A DNA stretch of 64,000 nt from Mycobacterium sp. JS623. Its GTDB lineage: Bacteria; Actinomycetota; Actinomycetes; Mycobacteriales; Mycobacteriaceae. Every line of letters starts with the position of its first letter. The stretch's first letter is position 1. The notes below the pieces were generated by a model that was given only the letters and a program-made list of their open reading frames with translations, had not been told where the DNA came from and did no database searches. Where the stretch lies: positions 100,115-164,114 of the forward strand of contig NC_019959.1 in assembly GCF_000328565.1 (NCBI RefSeq), written 5' to 3'. The translations under genes were made by a program, and so were the position numbers. Below are positions 8,983 to 16,316 of this stretch, one piece after another.

Positions 8983-9644
8983 GCGGGATACGGCCGGCGC
9001 GCGCTCCGCAGTGGACGCGTCGCCGGCTCGTGGCGATGCTGCTGGAATGCTACGGACCAACCCCGCGCGGCTCGGTCGACGTCGCAGCGGTGGCGCATTA
9101 CGCCGCCGTGTCGCCCTCGACGGTGCGTCGTTGGCTGGGCAAGCCGTCATCGGGATCACGCAGAGTAGCGATCCCCAAACTGCGGCTGCGTCAACTTCAG
9201 TGCGGGCCAGAAGAAGTCGAGCGTCGCAATGAACAGCAGTACCGGCATGCGCTGGCGGCGATGGCGTCGATCGACGACGAGGCCAAGATCGTTCCGGTGT
9301 GGCGAGAGCAAGGCTGGCTCGACCAACACAGCGTCGTCCTGCTCGCCATTCACCACCGGCCGTGGCATCAGGTCGCCGTCACCAACGGAAGTCGACGAGC
9401 TTTGAATTGGGTGCACCGACGCGGCGCCACTATCGACAACATGGTGGTGCCGACGCGGTTTCACGCCATCGTGCTCGCGCACACGGTGATGGCGCGTCAG
9501 CAGGCCTGGCGGGTTCATCCCGCGGCTCACCGCCTCGCAACAGGACGCACACAAGTCTGGATGGATGATGCTCCCGCCGTGGACTTGGCAACTCTGGCCG
9601 CGGCCTCGCTCAGAACCGCCGCAAGCGGCGACTCTGCTGGTTAG
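8979..9644 (+). CDS. HTH-containing hypothetical protein
   Basis: 221 aa from ATG 8979 (MSGIRPARAPQWTRRR), which overlaps the previous stop as ATGA; an upstream in-frame ATG exists but would overlap by 49 nt. An HTH at about residues 32-51 (VDVAAVAHYAAVSPSTVRRW) closely resembles the second HTH of the upstream Tpg-like protein, suggesting a shared origin or site. The rest has an alpha/beta pattern with many His and Trp residues. Function unknown; probably works with the Tap/Tpg-like pair because it is translationally coupled to it. Confidence 0.5.
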   Translation: MSGIRPARAPQWTRRRLVAMLLECYGPTPRGSVDVAAVAHYAAVSPSTVRRWLGKPSSGSRRVAIPKLRLRQLQCGPEEVERRNEQQYRHALAAMASIDDEAKIVPVWREQGWLDQHSVVLLAIHHRPWHQVAVTNGSRRALNWVHRRGATIDNMVVPTRFHAIVLAHTVMARQQAWRVHPAAHRLATGRTQVWMDDAPAVDLATLAAASLRTAASGDSAG

Positions 9645-9653
9645 GCTCACGCC

Positions 9654-10082
9654 GTGGGGTTGTTCAAGCGGAACCGCAGGCTCAAGATGCCCCCTGGGTA
9701 CCACGAAGAGCTGCGCGAAGAACTGGCGAGGATGTTCGTCGCACCGGACACGCCCGACGCGCGTTCACCCGGTGCGGTTCCGCCACCGCCTCCGGTGATC
9801 GCTCAACCGCCCGCTCCCACGAAACCTGAAGCGCCCGCGGCCGGGCCGGGTCATGACGCCGGCGGATCGACGCGCGTCGTCGCGCCTCAACCCCAGATCC
9901 CATCGCCGCCGACCGAGGTCGATGTTTCCCCGCTCGGCGCCCCAGCGTCACTCACGGCAGCCCGACCCGAGGACCCCAGCGTTGCTGCCGAGCCGCCGCA
10001 GGTCGAGCCGTGGCAGTTGCCGCAGTGGCAGTACACAACGAAGAGGGCGCGGCTCAACCAGCGGCAACGTAAGCGCAGGTAG
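9654..10082 (+). CDS. Proline-rich hypothetical protein
   Basis: 142 aa from GTG 9654, 9 nt after the previous stop. It has a basic N-terminus (MGLFKRNRRLKMPPGYHEEL), a long disordered Pro/Ala/Val stretch, and a basic C-terminus ending TKRARLNQRQRKRR. No domain is recognisable. It is the last gene of the run beginning at 4686 and converges on the CRISPR-associated operon. Composition suggests an unstructured nucleic-acid-binding or membrane-proximal protein. Confidence 0.5.
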   Translation: MGLFKRNRRLKMPPGYHEELREELARMFVAPDTPDARSPGAVPPPPPVIAQPPAPTKPEAPAAGPGHDAGGSTRVVAPQPQIPSPPTEVDVSPLGAPASLTAARPEDPSVAAEPPQVEPWQLPQWQYTTKRARLNQRQRKRR

Positions 10083-10134
10083 AACCTTCGCCAGGTGTGC
10101 AACTGGGCAAAATTCCCAGTTGCACGGGCCGTGG

Positions 10135-10866
10135 TCAACGGGCCGGGGAATACGCCGCGGTGCGGCTCGCCGGATGAAGGTAGGGCGGGCGTACCGTGGC
10201 TGCGCCCGCCGCACCGGCGCTCACTGGGCCACATGCTGGGTCGTTGATGCAGCGCACTGGCGCGGTACGACCCAGCACACCCGGCTCGTGCGCGTGCCCC
10301 GCGACCCAGTGCGGGATATCTGGAGTGTCCGTCACCGACCATCTCGTCACCAGGCCCTCGCCAACGCCGCGGTGCTTTCCGATCGACGGTAGGTCGGTGA
10401 GCAGATCGCGGATGCGATCGGGGTCGCCGACAGCGCGCCAGGTCAGCATGGTGGCGGGGTGAGCCATGACGGGAACGACGCGACGTTGGTAGCGGCCGGT
10501 GCTGTCGGACACCGCCTGGCTGCCGATGACCGGACTGAGGTGTTGAAGCCGTGTGCGGTCGGTTCTTGAGGTGCGCCAACGGATGTCGGTTTCGCTGCTG
10601 TCGTCACGATGGGGATGTAGGTCGGCGAAGGTGGCCATCCAGTGCCAGTCGGGATCGCGGCCGGGGTCGCCGCAGCGGGCCAGCGGAAGCTCTAAGACCT
10701 CCGGGTCGCGATCATGTTGGTAGGTGAGGGTTTCGCCGGCTGCTCGCGCGGCCCACTTGCGGCGGTGCCATAGCACCGAGGCCAGCAGGCCGTCGAGGGC
10801 CATGCCCCACGGGCGCGAGAGCACGACGCCGTGGGGGGTGTAGGCGGTGATTTGGAGGGCGATCAT
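10135..10866 (-). CDS. csf3: Type IV-B CRISPR-associated Csf3 (Cas5-like)
   Basis: 243 aa, ATG 10866, 8 nt after the csf2 stop and last gene of the csf operon. It begins with a beta strand typical of Cas5/RAMP folds (MIALQITAYTPHGVVLSRPW), has a central LPSIGKHRGVGEG glycine-rich loop like the RAMP G-loop, and is about the expected size for Csf3. In type IV effector complexes Csf3 is the Cas5-like subunit that caps the 5' end of the guide RNA next to Csf1. The identification rests on the G-loop, length and order csf1-cas11-csf2-csf3. The C-terminal 40 residues look disordered. Confidence 0.75.
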   Translation of the reverse strand: MIALQITAYTPHGVVLSRPWGMALDGLLASVLWHRRKWAARAAGETLTYQHDRDPEVLELPLARCGDPGRDPDWHWMATFADLHPHRDDSSETDIRWRTSRTDRTRLQHLSPVIGSQAVSDSTGRYQRRVVPVMAHPATMLTWRAVGDPDRIRDLLTDLPSIGKHRGVGEGLVTRWSVTDTPDIPHWVAGHAHEPGVLGRTAPVRCINDPACGPVSAGAAGAATVRPPYLHPASRTAAYSPAR

Positions 10867-10874
10867 GCTGGCGC

Positions 10875-11741
10875 TCAGCTCAATTGCGTCAGCGCGGCGA
10901 TCGCGTCAGCGCGGTTGGCGCTCAGCTCGGCTGCCCAGTCGGTGTCGGGGCCGGGGAGTTCCCCGCGCTGGACGGTGGTGGAGATGGTGGCGGTGACCTG
11001 TCCGTGGCCGGCGGCAATCCGTCCGCCCAGATGCCCGTAAGCGGCGAAAGAGTCCAGGACATCGCGCACGAACGCGGTCTGGGCGGCGGTGGCGTTGGCC
11101 AGCCGCACCCACGTTTGGAGGCGGGTGCCCGCCGGTAGCGTCTCGACTCCGAATCGGCCTAGCGGACTGGAGTTCTCGTCGCGATCGGTGCTGGGTGGCT
11201 GGGCGGTGGTGGCACGGTGGTCGGACAGGTGGCTAAACGATTCCTCGGCGACACCGAGTACCGCGGGCAGCGTGGGCGTGCGTGGCGGCCGAGGCAAAAG
11301 ATGGGCGAGTTCGGCGATCTCGGGGAGAACCTTGCCGACAGTGAGCAGACCGGACATGATGCGCCCGGAGGCGGCGCCGCCGAACACCGCAACTTGGGGC
11401 AGCAGAGTCTTGAGCCGGCGTTCTTGCTCGTCGGTGAGGGGCTTCGCGGACTTGGCGAGCCGCCCACCATTGGTCAGCAGGTGCGCGGCCGGGATGGGCA
11501 GTGCGGCGTCCTCGTAGTCGAGGACTGCGGCGGTCAGGGCTTCGCCGATGCGGCGCAGGATGCCGCGAAAGCTGCTGCCCGACACGATCGGAACCTGCAT
11601 GACTTGCCCGGTCAGGGTGATGATCTTCTCGCGACGAAACAGTGCGAAGTTGTCAGTGCCGACCGCCGTGTAGTCCTCGCGGTGCACGATCGAGGACTGG
11701 GCCACGATGTCGATGTCGAAGTGAACCGTCAGCAGACTCAC
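10875..11741 (-). CDS. csf2: Type IV-B CRISPR-associated Csf2 (Cas7-like backbone)
   Basis: 288 aa from GTG 11741 (VSLLTVHFDIDIV), chosen because it overlaps the upstream stop as GTGA; the open frame continues to 11936 but that part overlaps the upstream gene. It has the Cas7/RAMP hallmarks: an N-terminal strand, then VPIVSGSSFRGILRRIGEAL (a substrate-type Gly/Ser-rich motif) and a late AYGHLGGRIAAGHGQV glycine-rich segment. Csf2 polymerises along the guide RNA to form the backbone of the type IV complex. Flanked by csf3 and cas11-like genes exactly as in known type IV-B loci. Confidence 0.85.
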   Translation of the reverse strand: MSLLTVHFDIDIVAQSSIVHREDYTAVGTDNFALFRREKIITLTGQVMQVPIVSGSSFRGILRRIGEALTAAVLDYEDAALPIPAAHLLTNGGRLAKSAKPLTDEQERRLKTLLPQVAVFGGAASGRIMSGLLTVGKVLPEIAELAHLLPRPPRTPTLPAVLGVAEESFSHLSDHRATTAQPPSTDRDENSSPLGRFGVETLPAGTRLQTWVRLANATAAQTAFVRDVLDSFAAYGHLGGRIAAGHGQVTATISTTVQRGELPGPDTDWAAELSANRADAIAALTQLS

Positions 11742-12205
11742 GCGCGGGCCGCCCTGCGTTCCCCGGCGACGGCCTCGGCGATGATGCGTACGCGCAAGAG
11801 GAGAGCGGGCAGGCTGTCGCGGAGGATGGCGATCACTGGCAGCGGTGGTTCGCGCAACAGGGTGGCCAATTCGAGGCGTCGATCCCTCTGCCGGGGAGAC
11901 GGGGCGCCGAGCTGGCTGGAGACGTCGGACCACCACCGGTCCAGAGTGTCGGCGCGATAGGCGGCGCGACGCACCCGGCCGGGTAGCTGTTCGTCCCAGT
12001 AGGTCTTGCGATAGCGCGGGTCGGCGACCCAGCTGGTCTCCCAGTCGATGCCGTAGTGCAGCAGCAACAGCAGCCGTTCGGCGGTGTCCGCGGCGCGACC
12101 CGGATCATCGCCATCGAGGTCCTGCGCGCGCTGGGGGTCGATGAACGGTGGCAGCTCGGGCACCGCGGCCCGCCACACCTGAGTGGGGGTGGGGGCGGTC
12201 GTCAT
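11738..12205 (-). CDS. Type IV-B small subunit (Cas11-like)
   Basis: 155 aa from ATG 12205 (MTTAPTPTQVWRAAVP); a GTG at 12235 would add 10 residues. The protein is almost entirely helical and basic, with conserved-looking Trp residues (DWETSWVADPRYRKTYWDEQL, WWSDVSSQ), the expected character of a Cas11 small subunit that lines the belly of the complex. Position between csf1 and csf2 is the usual one. The stop overlaps the csf2 start. The call rests on position, size and helical content, since Cas11 proteins share little sequence. Confidence 0.65.
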   Translation of the reverse strand: MTTAPTPTQVWRAAVPELPPFIDPQRAQDLDGDDPGRAADTAERLLLLLHYGIDWETSWVADPRYRKTYWDEQLPGRVRRAAYRADTLDRWWSDVSSQLGAPSPRQRDRRLELATLLREPPLPVIAILRDSLPALLLRVRIIAEAVAGERRAARA

Positions 12206-12256
12206 GGCGCGAAGCGTAGCGGCCGGCGCTGTCACCGCCGGGGATTGTGCCGCGGC

Positions 12257-12904
12257 CTACTGCGGCGCCGGCATCGGGTTGGTGAGCACGCGAGCAGCTG
12301 CCCACAACGGGGGGACGGTGCGCCACGGCTGCAACGCCGACCAGGCGGCAAGGATGCGTGGCCAGCGATCGGAGGGCTGCTCGCCGAGCAACCGTGACGG
12401 CGGTGCTGAGCGGCTCAGTTGCGGCCAGGTTGCCCCGACCGTGGTGCGCAGCCAGGCCAGGTCGGTTAGCCGTGTCGCGGCCGCGGCGTCCCACTTGAGG
12501 ACCAGGCCGTCGGTGGCGAGGTGTCCCCACTCCGCGGTGGGCAGAATGTGTCGGCGCCGCGCGGTCGGCAACACCACAGCCTGAGTCGCCGGTAGTGGGC
12601 CCGCGGCCAGGGTGTCGCCCAGTGCGGCGCCGGCGGAGTACTCCGTCACCGTGGTGGTGGTGATGAGCAGGGAGGGTTGGCTGGTGGGCTGGCGGCTGTA
12701 GGCCCACGCACACGGCACACACAACCGGCGGGACCCGAAGGGCCAGGCGTCGAAGGCGGTGAACTTCTCGGAGATGATGCGGGCGCTGGTGACGGTGGGC
12801 CCCTCGGCGCCGCAACGACCGCAGCGACCATCCACCGGTGTGGGTGCATCGACGTTGGGCCGGCCGGCGGCAACCCACGCCGCGGCGGCGGGATCGGAAA
12901 GCAT
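12257..12904 (-). CDS. csf1: Type IV-B CRISPR-associated Csf1 (Cas8-like, zinc finger)
   Basis: 215 aa, ATG 12904, first gene of the operon. A four-cysteine zinc finger is split as CGRCGAEG (about 28-35) and CVPCAWAYS (about 62-70), the signature of Csf1. Size also fits. Csf1 is the large-subunit counterpart that joins Csf3 at the 5' end of the crRNA. There is no DinG helicase, no Cas6, no adaptation genes and no repeat array nearby, which matches subtype IV-B rather than IV-A. The fourth expected partner, a cysH-like gene, is not adjacent; a CysH-like gene lies 4.7 kb away at 17623. Confidence 0.75.
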   Translation of the reverse strand: MLSDPAAAAWVAAGRPNVDAPTPVDGRCGRCGAEGPTVTSARIISEKFTAFDAWPFGSRRLCVPCAWAYSRQPTSQPSLLITTTTVTEYSAGAALGDTLAAGPLPATQAVVLPTARRRHILPTAEWGHLATDGLVLKWDAAAATRLTDLAWLRTTVGATWPQLSRSAPPSRLLGEQPSDRWPRILAAWSALQPWRTVPPLWAAARVLTNPMPAPQ

Positions 12905-12972
12905 GCGTGATCAGGGTATGCCCGAGAGGTGAGATCGCCGTCGGTGTCCGTCGGCCGCGTTAGGTTCGCCGC

Positions 12973-13443
12973 ATGGCCACACTGACTCGGCTCGACGTGA
13001 TCGCTGATCATCTGCGTCGAGATGCGTCCATCGCCGAACAATTCGCGCTCTGGTTGGGACGGCAGGGCTTGCCTAGTGTCACGGCGTTGCGGAAGGCCGA
13101 CGCCTATCGACGCTGGTGTGTGGCGACGCGCTCCGCCTTGCTCGACGTCAGTGTCGATCTGCCCGTGGACGTTGAGGACTTGGAACGGGAGTGGGAGGTG
13201 CGGGCTTCTGAATCGGAGATCAAGGCCGCAGGCCACTCGGGACACGTAGCTCTTCTCCTAGTGGTGTTCGGTGCGCTGTTGTTCGGGGTGATCTGGGTTC
13301 TGACCGGCGCCTACGTCCAGGCTGCGGCCGCGGGCGCTGTGGGGTTGGTCGCCTTCGTGTGTCTGAAGCGCGCTCGGACGGCGCTCATCGTCGGTCCTCA
13401 GGCAGCGCCGCCGCCGATGTGGATGGACGTACCGAGACGGTGA
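12973..13443 (+). CDS. Small protein with two transmembrane helices
   Basis: 156 aa, ATG 12973, divergent from csf1 with only 68 bp between. The first 85 residues are soluble and charged; two adjacent hydrophobic helices follow near residues 92-108 (VALLLVVFGALLFGVIW) and 114-133 (VQAAAAGAVGLVAFVCL), leaving a short tail. A tail-anchored hairpin protein of unknown function. Its closeness to csf1 suggests shared promoter DNA but nothing more. Confidence 0.55.
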   Translation: MATLTRLDVIADHLRRDASIAEQFALWLGRQGLPSVTALRKADAYRRWCVATRSALLDVSVDLPVDVEDLEREWEVRASESEIKAAGHSGHVALLLVVFGALLFGVIWVLTGAYVQAAAAGAVGLVAFVCLKRARTALIVGPQAAPPPMWMDVPRR

Positions 13444-13571
13444 CCCGGTGTCCGGCAGCGGCCGTAAAGTAAGAAGCACGAAACGCACACAGGGGTCGGG
13501 TGAAGGTTCGCCCTGGAGGCGGCTCCCGGTGGCTGGGCACAGCTGGCGGGGGCCGTCTCCCTCCACGTCAG

Positions 13572-14804
13572 CTACGTTCTCTCATCGTCGGTTTTCGTGT
13601 GAGTTCGGTCGGCGTCGAGGGGGGCTGGCGTTGTCTGGGTCGAGTTGGGGATCAAGGAGCCTTTCCCTGCCGCGTCGGTGTCGATCAACGTGACGTGTTT
13701 GTGTGAAGGGCCTCTGGCTGAGAACTGAAGCCCTGGTGAGGGATACGAGATCAGACCAAGAGCTTCGTCACGAAATTCGCGGATGGCCCGGAAGTCTTTA
13801 CGCTTGGTCACCCATCGCAAGTAGGCGACGTCGTCGACGCGGCGGAGGCAATCCAGTACGCCGTTGGCGAGTTGCGAAGAATCGACTCGACGTTGCCCCT
13901 GCAGGTCGTGAAGAACCCACCAGGCGACGTTTGGGGCCAGAGTTTTGGCGTTGGGTCGCCCCAGCACGGCATGCCGAATACTGCCGCGGAATCTGGATTC
14001 TAGAAATCCAACGACACCTCGGTCGCGGACCGTAGCTGGCCACTGGATGTCGTACTGGCCCTCCGGTTCTGGAGGTCTTTTGGGTTTTCCGCCTGTCACG
14101 GTGATGAGGAGTTCGGGGCCGCGTTTGACGACGAATTCCGGATGCGTTGAGGGCTCTTGGGGCTGCCACTCGTAGGTCGATGTTTGAGGCCGAGAGGGAA
14201 TATCCGTGCGGACGTCCGGGTAGGCGTCTTCGCTGAAGAGCCACTCCAGCACGTCTTCGGCTTTGCTCCAGCCCTGCCTTCCAATCATCGGGTTACGTCG
14301 TCCCTCGAAGTACATGGCATAGAGGACATGCGCGAGGCGGTGTTCCCGAATCCGTAGTTGGCGCAGGACGGCCGAGCGCACTTCGTGGTCGTAGATCGCT
14401 GAAATTGGGCCTTGGTGGGGTTTTCCGGTTTGGGCTAATCGGCTCTTGATGACCTTGTCGTACTCCTCGCCTTCGAGGAACTTCGCTCGCTCGGGCACCA
14501 CCTCGAAGCGCAGGTATGAGATGGCGCCGTTTACCACGTCAGCGATCTCTGCCTCCGACAAGCGGCCCATTACCGCCTGGGTGACCTCATCTTGTAGTCG
14601 TTCTGGCTGGAAGGGGACGCTCTGGACTTGTCCATCGCCGGAATGTCGTAGGTGCACGTCTTCTGTGAGGCGCAGCCCGATCCGACGTTCCTCAGTCTGG
14701 AATCTGTGGCCCTGTGCTTTGCACACCCGTTTTCGCAGGGTCTGAGCCTGTCGAGGGGTGCTGTCGGAAACATTGGTATCACTTCCACATATTGGGCATT
14801 GCAT
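13572..14804 (-). CDS. NrdR-like zinc-ribbon/ATP-cone protein with extra C-terminal domain
   Basis: 410 aa from ATG 14804 (MQCPICGSD); a TTG at 14831 is in frame but NrdR proteins start at this MxCPxC. The first 45 residues copy the NrdR zinc ribbon, except that the fourth ligand position reads CKAQGH, so His may replace Cys. Residues 60-165 resemble the ATP-cone, including PERLQDEVTQAV and a YDHEVRSAVLRQL helix. True NrdR is about 150 aa; here some 240 residues of unknown fold follow. NrdR represses ribonucleotide-reductase genes in response to dATP/ATP. No RNR gene is in view, so the target may be its own promoter (CCACATGTGG sites upstream) or host genes. The DNA here has lower GC and less biased codons than its neighbours, suggesting recent acquisition. 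Confidence 0.5.
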   Translation of the reverse strand: MQCPICGSDTNVSDSTPRQAQTLRKRVCKAQGHRFQTEERRIGLRLTEDVHLRHSGDGQVQSVPFQPERLQDEVTQAVMGRLSEAEIADVVNGAISYLRFEVVPERAKFLEGEEYDKVIKSRLAQTGKPHQGPISAIYDHEVRSAVLRQLRIREHRLAHVLYAMYFEGRRNPMIGRQGWSKAEDVLEWLFSEDAYPDVRTDIPSRPQTSTYEWQPQEPSTHPEFVVKRGPELLITVTGGKPKRPPEPEGQYDIQWPATVRDRGVVGFLESRFRGSIRHAVLGRPNAKTLAPNVAWWVLHDLQGQRRVDSSQLANGVLDCLRRVDDVAYLRWVTKRKDFRAIREFRDEALGLISYPSPGLQFSARGPSHKHVTLIDTDAAGKGSLIPNSTQTTPAPLDADRTHTKTDDERT

Positions 14805-15180
14805 GGATTGCAGCCTAGGAAAATCGGCCAATCTTCCACATGTGGATTCGCCGTTTCAGCTGGCCCGATATATGGATTGATCGCTGTCCGCGGCGTACCT
14901 TGCGGCATCGAAAAGTGGGAATAACTGCACGTCAGAGGCATATACCGGGCAGTAACAGCCCTTGTCTCCGGGCTTGCCGGACGGCATACTTTCTCATTGA
15001 GAGCGAAACAGCCTGGCCCTTCGCAATCACGCGCCGACTCCCACATGTGGGCGTCATGGTGGTCCGGCGGCCCACTATCTGACCAGCGAGCCACCGGACC
15101 ACATTTCTGACGGCGACGACGTCGCCACTTCCTATCGAATCCCTGCCTCCAAGCATGAGAACGAAGAAAGCGGTGTCAGT
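14805..15180. promoter_or_regulatory. Lower-GC intergenic region with CCACATGTGG palindromes
   Basis: 376 bp between the divergent NrdR-like gene and the 2-oxoglutarate oxygenase gene. It contains two identical 10-bp palindromes, CCACATGTGG at 14836-14845 and 15041-15050; each extends by one more matching pair (TCCACATGTGGA and CCCACATGTGGG). A degenerate version, CCACATATTGGG, is at 14786-14797 inside the start of the NrdR-like gene. These look like operator sites for a dimeric regulator, plausibly the NrdR-like protein. No convincing gene was found in the stretch. Confidence 0.45.
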
Positions 15181-16179
15181 ATGACTGAACAACCACTGGA
15201 ACCACCAGTCAAAAAGCCCTGGTCGACGGTAACGATTGTGCCTGTCGGGCAGATGAGGCATGAAATTGCCCGCGCGACAATGGCGATCACGGCCGATGCG
15301 GTCCTCAACCCGGCGGCGTTCGCGCTCCAAGCGCGCCGCGCCACCGCCCTGCTTCCCGTAGAACTGCGGGAACAGATGGAGGACTTCATCGTCTACGGCG
15401 ACGGCGGCCTGGTGCTCACCGGCGTCATCGTCGGTGACGCGCCGCCGACGCCGGAATCGGCGATCAACGACATCACCCACAAGACGCTGCTGGCTAAAGA
15501 GTTGGCAGTGGTCCTTTCCGTGATCTGCCACCTGGCGGGTTTTCGAGCGGAATCCGGTGGGGCGTTGATTCAGTCGCTGCTGCCTACCAAGGCGGATCGC
15601 TACGAACAGACGTCGACGGGCAGTCATGCCGAGTTGTTGGCGCACACCGAGCAAGCGTTCAGCGACTTCCGTCCCGATTATTTGGGGCTGGCGTGCTTCA
15701 GGGGTGATCCGCACGCGATCACCTACCTGTTGTCCGCCAGGGCTCTGGTTCGGCATCTGCCGGGGCGCGCGATCGAACTCCTGCAGGACAAGGCGTACTA
15801 CACCGGTGTGGACACCTCGTTCATCCGTGGCGGAGCGGTGGCCGAGGACCGGGGACCGATGGCGGTTCTCGGTGGGCCATTGGGTGATCCGCTGCTGCGG
15901 TATGACGGCGAGCTGATGTACAGTCCGAGCCCTGAGCACCAGGAGGCGCTGGAGCTGGTACATGCGGTCTACCTGGAGCGCCGCGTCGGTGTGGCTCTCA
16001 AGGCGGGCGACATCTTGGTGGTCGACAACTCCCGGTCGATCCACGGGCGGAGCCCGTTCCGGCCGCAGTGGGACCGGGGTGACAGGTACATCTGCCGGGC
16101 GCAAGGCCACGCGAGTCTCGCTTCGACTCGTCGTGTCCGCCTAGATGGCTCGCCAGTGATCGAATCCGAAGGTAGTTAG
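15181..16179 (+). CDS. Fe(II)/2-oxoglutarate-dependent oxygenase (clavaminate synthase/VioC/AsnO-like)
   Basis: 332 aa, ATG 15181. The HxE iron-binding pair is at H155-T-E157 (AHTEQAFSDFRPDYLGLACF), the distal His at about 288 (VDNSRSIHGRSPF), and an Arg for 2-oxoglutarate at about 302-306 (GDRYICRAQ). HTE rather than HxD and the DNxRxxHGR stretch are typical of the clavaminate synthase-like group that hydroxylates arginine, asparagine or similar free amino acids. Substrate cannot be told from sequence. It is followed by a strong hairpin terminator (16200-16225), so it seems to be a single-gene unit. An amino-acid oxygenase is unusual cargo for a plasmid without a biosynthetic cluster. Confidence 0.75.
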   Translation: MTEQPLEPPVKKPWSTVTIVPVGQMRHEIARATMAITADAVLNPAAFALQARRATALLPVELREQMEDFIVYGDGGLVLTGVIVGDAPPTPESAINDITHKTLLAKELAVVLSVICHLAGFRAESGGALIQSLLPTKADRYEQTSTGSHAELLAHTEQAFSDFRPDYLGLACFRGDPHAITYLLSARALVRHLPGRAIELLQDKAYYTGVDTSFIRGGAVAEDRGPMAVLGGPLGDPLLRYDGELMYSPSPEHQEALELVHAVYLERRVGVALKAGDILVVDNSRSIHGRSPFRPQWDRGDRYICRAQGHASLASTRRVRLDGSPVIESEGS

Positions 16180-16199
16180 CGCTCCTTCCTCACCCAGAT

Positions 16200-16225
16200 G
16201 GGGGTCGGCCTAGGTGCCGGCCCCC
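16200..16225 (+). terminator. Hairpin terminator after the oxygenase gene
   Basis: GGGGGTCGGC, loop CTAGGT, then GCCGGCCCCC: ten pairs including one T.G. No T-tract follows, as is common for mycobacterial terminators. It lies 20 nt after the oxygenase stop. Confidence 0.55.
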
Positions 16226-16316
16226 TCGTCATGTCGAGCCGCGGCACATCCCGCTCGGTGTCCACTTCGGGCCATACACTGCCGTTGATCAGCCAGCTAC
16301 GGAAGTCTGAGACCGC

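Noticed and set aside
10000..15200. CRISPR array near the csf genes
   Set aside because: No direct repeats of 20-40 bp with regular spacers were seen on either side of the csf operon. Absence of an array is also normal for type IV-B.
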